Position numbers and translations under genes: made by a program. A stretch of DNA of 64,000 bases from Anaerovibrio sp. JC8. Lineage in GTDB: Bacteria > Bacillota > Negativicutes > Selenomonadales > Selenomonadaceae. Under the pieces are notes generated by a model that was not told the origin of the DNA, did no database searches, and worked only from the letters and a program-made list of their open reading frames with translations. Positions 62,793 through 64,000 of this stretch are shown here, piece by piece. The stretch is from positions 238,924 to 302,923 of the forward strand of contig NZ_ANBM01000002.1 in the NCBI RefSeq assembly GCF_002100115.1, in the 5' to 3' direction. Position 1 is the stretch's first letter. The number at the start of each line of letters is the position of its first letter.

Positions 62793-63965
62793 ATGCAAGA
62801 ATTAGAATTGAAGTATGGTTGTAATCCTAATCAGAAGCCTGCCCGGGTATTTGTGAAGAATGGGGATATTCCTTTTACAGTATTAAACGGCAAGCCTGGT
62901 TACATTAACTTGCTGGATGCCATGAACAGCTGGCAGCTGGTTCAGGAGCTGAAAAAGGCTACCGGACTTCCAGCGGCTGCCTCCTTTAAGCATGTCAGCC
63001 CGGCCGGTGCAGCTGTAGCGGCTCCATTGCCGGAAATTCTTCAGAAGGTTTACTTCGTAGAGGGCATTGAGCTTTCACCTATTGCCACTGCCTACATCAG
63101 AGCCAGAGGTGCAGACCGTATGTCCTCCTATGGTGATTTTGTGGCACTGTCCGATGAGTGTGATGCCCAGACTGCATCCTTCCTGGCCAGAGAGGTTTCT
63201 GACGGTATTATTGCACCATCCTATTCTGCAGAGGCTTTGGAAATCTTGAAGACCAAGCGGAAGGGAACCTATCTTGTACTTCAGATGGATACCAGCTTCA
63301 AGCCGGCTGCACTGGAGCAGAAGGAAGTATTCGGCATTACCTTTGAACAGCAGCGCAATGATGTGGAGATTACCGAGGACTGCCTGAAGGAAGTTGTTAC
63401 CAAGTCCAAGAGCTTCACTGACGCTGCCAAGCGTGATCTTCTTATTGCATTGATTACTCTTAAATACACCCAGTCCAATTCCGTATGCTATGCCAAGGAT
63501 GGCCAGGCTATCGGTATTGGCGCCGGCCAGCAGTCCCGTGTACACTGCACCCGTTTGGCAGGCAACAAGGCTGATGTATGGCATCTTCGCCAGCATCCAA
63601 AGGTTTTGGCCCTGCCATTTAAGGATGAGGTTCGCCGTCCAGACCGTGATAATGCTATTGATGTTTATATCGGCGAGGAATGGGAAGACCTGCTGGAAAC
63701 CGACGACTGGAAGCGGGTATTCACTGAAAAGCCGGCTCCTCTTACCCGTGAGGAAAAGAAGGAGTACTTGAAGACCATCAGTGGTGTAGCCCTTGGATCT
63801 GATGCCTTCTTCCCATTTGGCGACAATGTGGAGCGGGCAAAGAAGAGTGGTGTAGAGTTCATTGCCCAGGCCGGTGGCTCCATCCGTGACGATAATGTTA
63901 TTGAAACTGCAGACAAGTATGGCATGACTATGGCATTTACCCATATTCGCCTGTTCCATCATTAA
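62793..63965 (+). CDS. Stand-alone AICAR transformylase (PurH C-domain-like)
   Basis: A 390-aa enzyme consisting only of the AICAR formyltransferase domain of PurH, without the IMP cyclohydrolase domain. Motifs: KHVSPAGAAVA (KHxNP-type Lys-His), ALSDECDAQTASFLAREVSD, QSNSVCYAKDGQAIGIGAGQ followed by QSRVHCTRLAGNKAD, and SDAFFPFGDNVERAKKSG with QAGGSIRDD. It formylates AICAR to FAICAR in purine synthesis. AGGAG lies 8 nt before the ATG. No purine-biosynthesis neighbour is in view. Confidence 0.9.
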   Translation: MQELELKYGCNPNQKPARVFVKNGDIPFTVLNGKPGYINLLDAMNSWQLVQELKKATGLPAAASFKHVSPAGAAVAAPLPEILQKVYFVEGIELSPIATAYIRARGADRMSSYGDFVALSDECDAQTASFLAREVSDGIIAPSYSAEALEILKTKRKGTYLVLQMDTSFKPAALEQKEVFGITFEQQRNDVEITEDCLKEVVTKSKSFTDAAKRDLLIALITLKYTQSNSVCYAKDGQAIGIGAGQQSRVHCTRLAGNKADVWHLRQHPKVLALPFKDEVRRPDRDNAIDVYIGEEWEDLLETDDWKRVFTEKPAPLTREEKKEYLKTISGVALGSDAFFPFGDNVERAKKSGVEFIAQAGGSIRDDNVIETADKYGMTMAFTHIRLFHH

Positions 63966-64000
63966 TTCTATATTGCACTAAAAATACCCTGCCCATTTTA

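Overview
The window looks like chromosome of a diderm Firmicute of the class Negativicutes (Selenomonas/Anaerovibrio-like). The replication block (dnaA, dnaN, rlbA, recF, a DUF721 gene and gyrB on one strand, diverging from rpmH-rnpA-yidD-yidC-jag-mnmE-mnmG-rsmG) is Firmicute in order and type. Two giant autotransporters with outer-membrane beta-barrels and a GmhA-type heptose isomerase imply an LPS outer membrane. I can name the lineage only by this combination; the species is not visible.

Layout. 1-5.3 kb: a Tad/Flp pilus locus (end of tadB, flp pilin, tadE, tadA, tadC, a DUF192 gene, and a convergent TadG-like gene). 5.5-9.9 kb: potassium uptake (trkA and two adjacent, different trkH genes). 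9.9-12.5 kb: accessory DNA with a decayed NERD-like fragment, an Rpn/PD-(D/E)XK transposase-like gene between two 85-bp repeats, gmhA, a 137-bp palindrome with tandem repeats, and a 48-codon gene. 12.6-28.9 kb: two tandem paralogous autotransporters sharing nearly identical leader and barrel DNA. The upstream one is split by one in-frame TAA just before its barrel. Between them lies a complete type III toxin-antitoxin module (promoter, two 51-52 nt RNA repeats, terminator, ToxN/AbiQ-like toxin). 29-30.4 kb: a RelA/SpoT-domain gene overlapping a small DUF6718-like gene (candidate toxSAS pair), then a YbjN-like gene. 30.5-46.7 kb: a dicarboxylate/glutamate symporter, a membrane MutS-like ATPase, a SorC-family regulator, YitT, cytidine deaminase, a TPR protein, an LCP-family wall enzyme, gyrA, Ppx/GppA, a guanylate-kinase-like protein, an acyltransferase and HtpX. 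46.8-60.6 kb: the oriC-centred replication and RNA-modification block. 60.7-64 kb: a secreted protein, pfkA and a stand-alone AICAR transformylase.

Themes. DnaA-box-like sequences occur in both oriC intergenic regions and in three further gaps near 36.8, 38.5 and 61.4 kb. A hairpin-forming repeat family is scattered through the window: two 179-bp copies (5.3 and 36.9 kb) and three shorter end-only copies (32.0, 62.6 and 62.7 kb); the hairpin of one short copy shows compensatory changes. The most interesting region is 12.5-29.8 kb, where surface-antigen paralogs, gene-conversion-like identity, a homopolymer in the leaders, a nonsense codon and two candidate toxin-antitoxin systems sit together.
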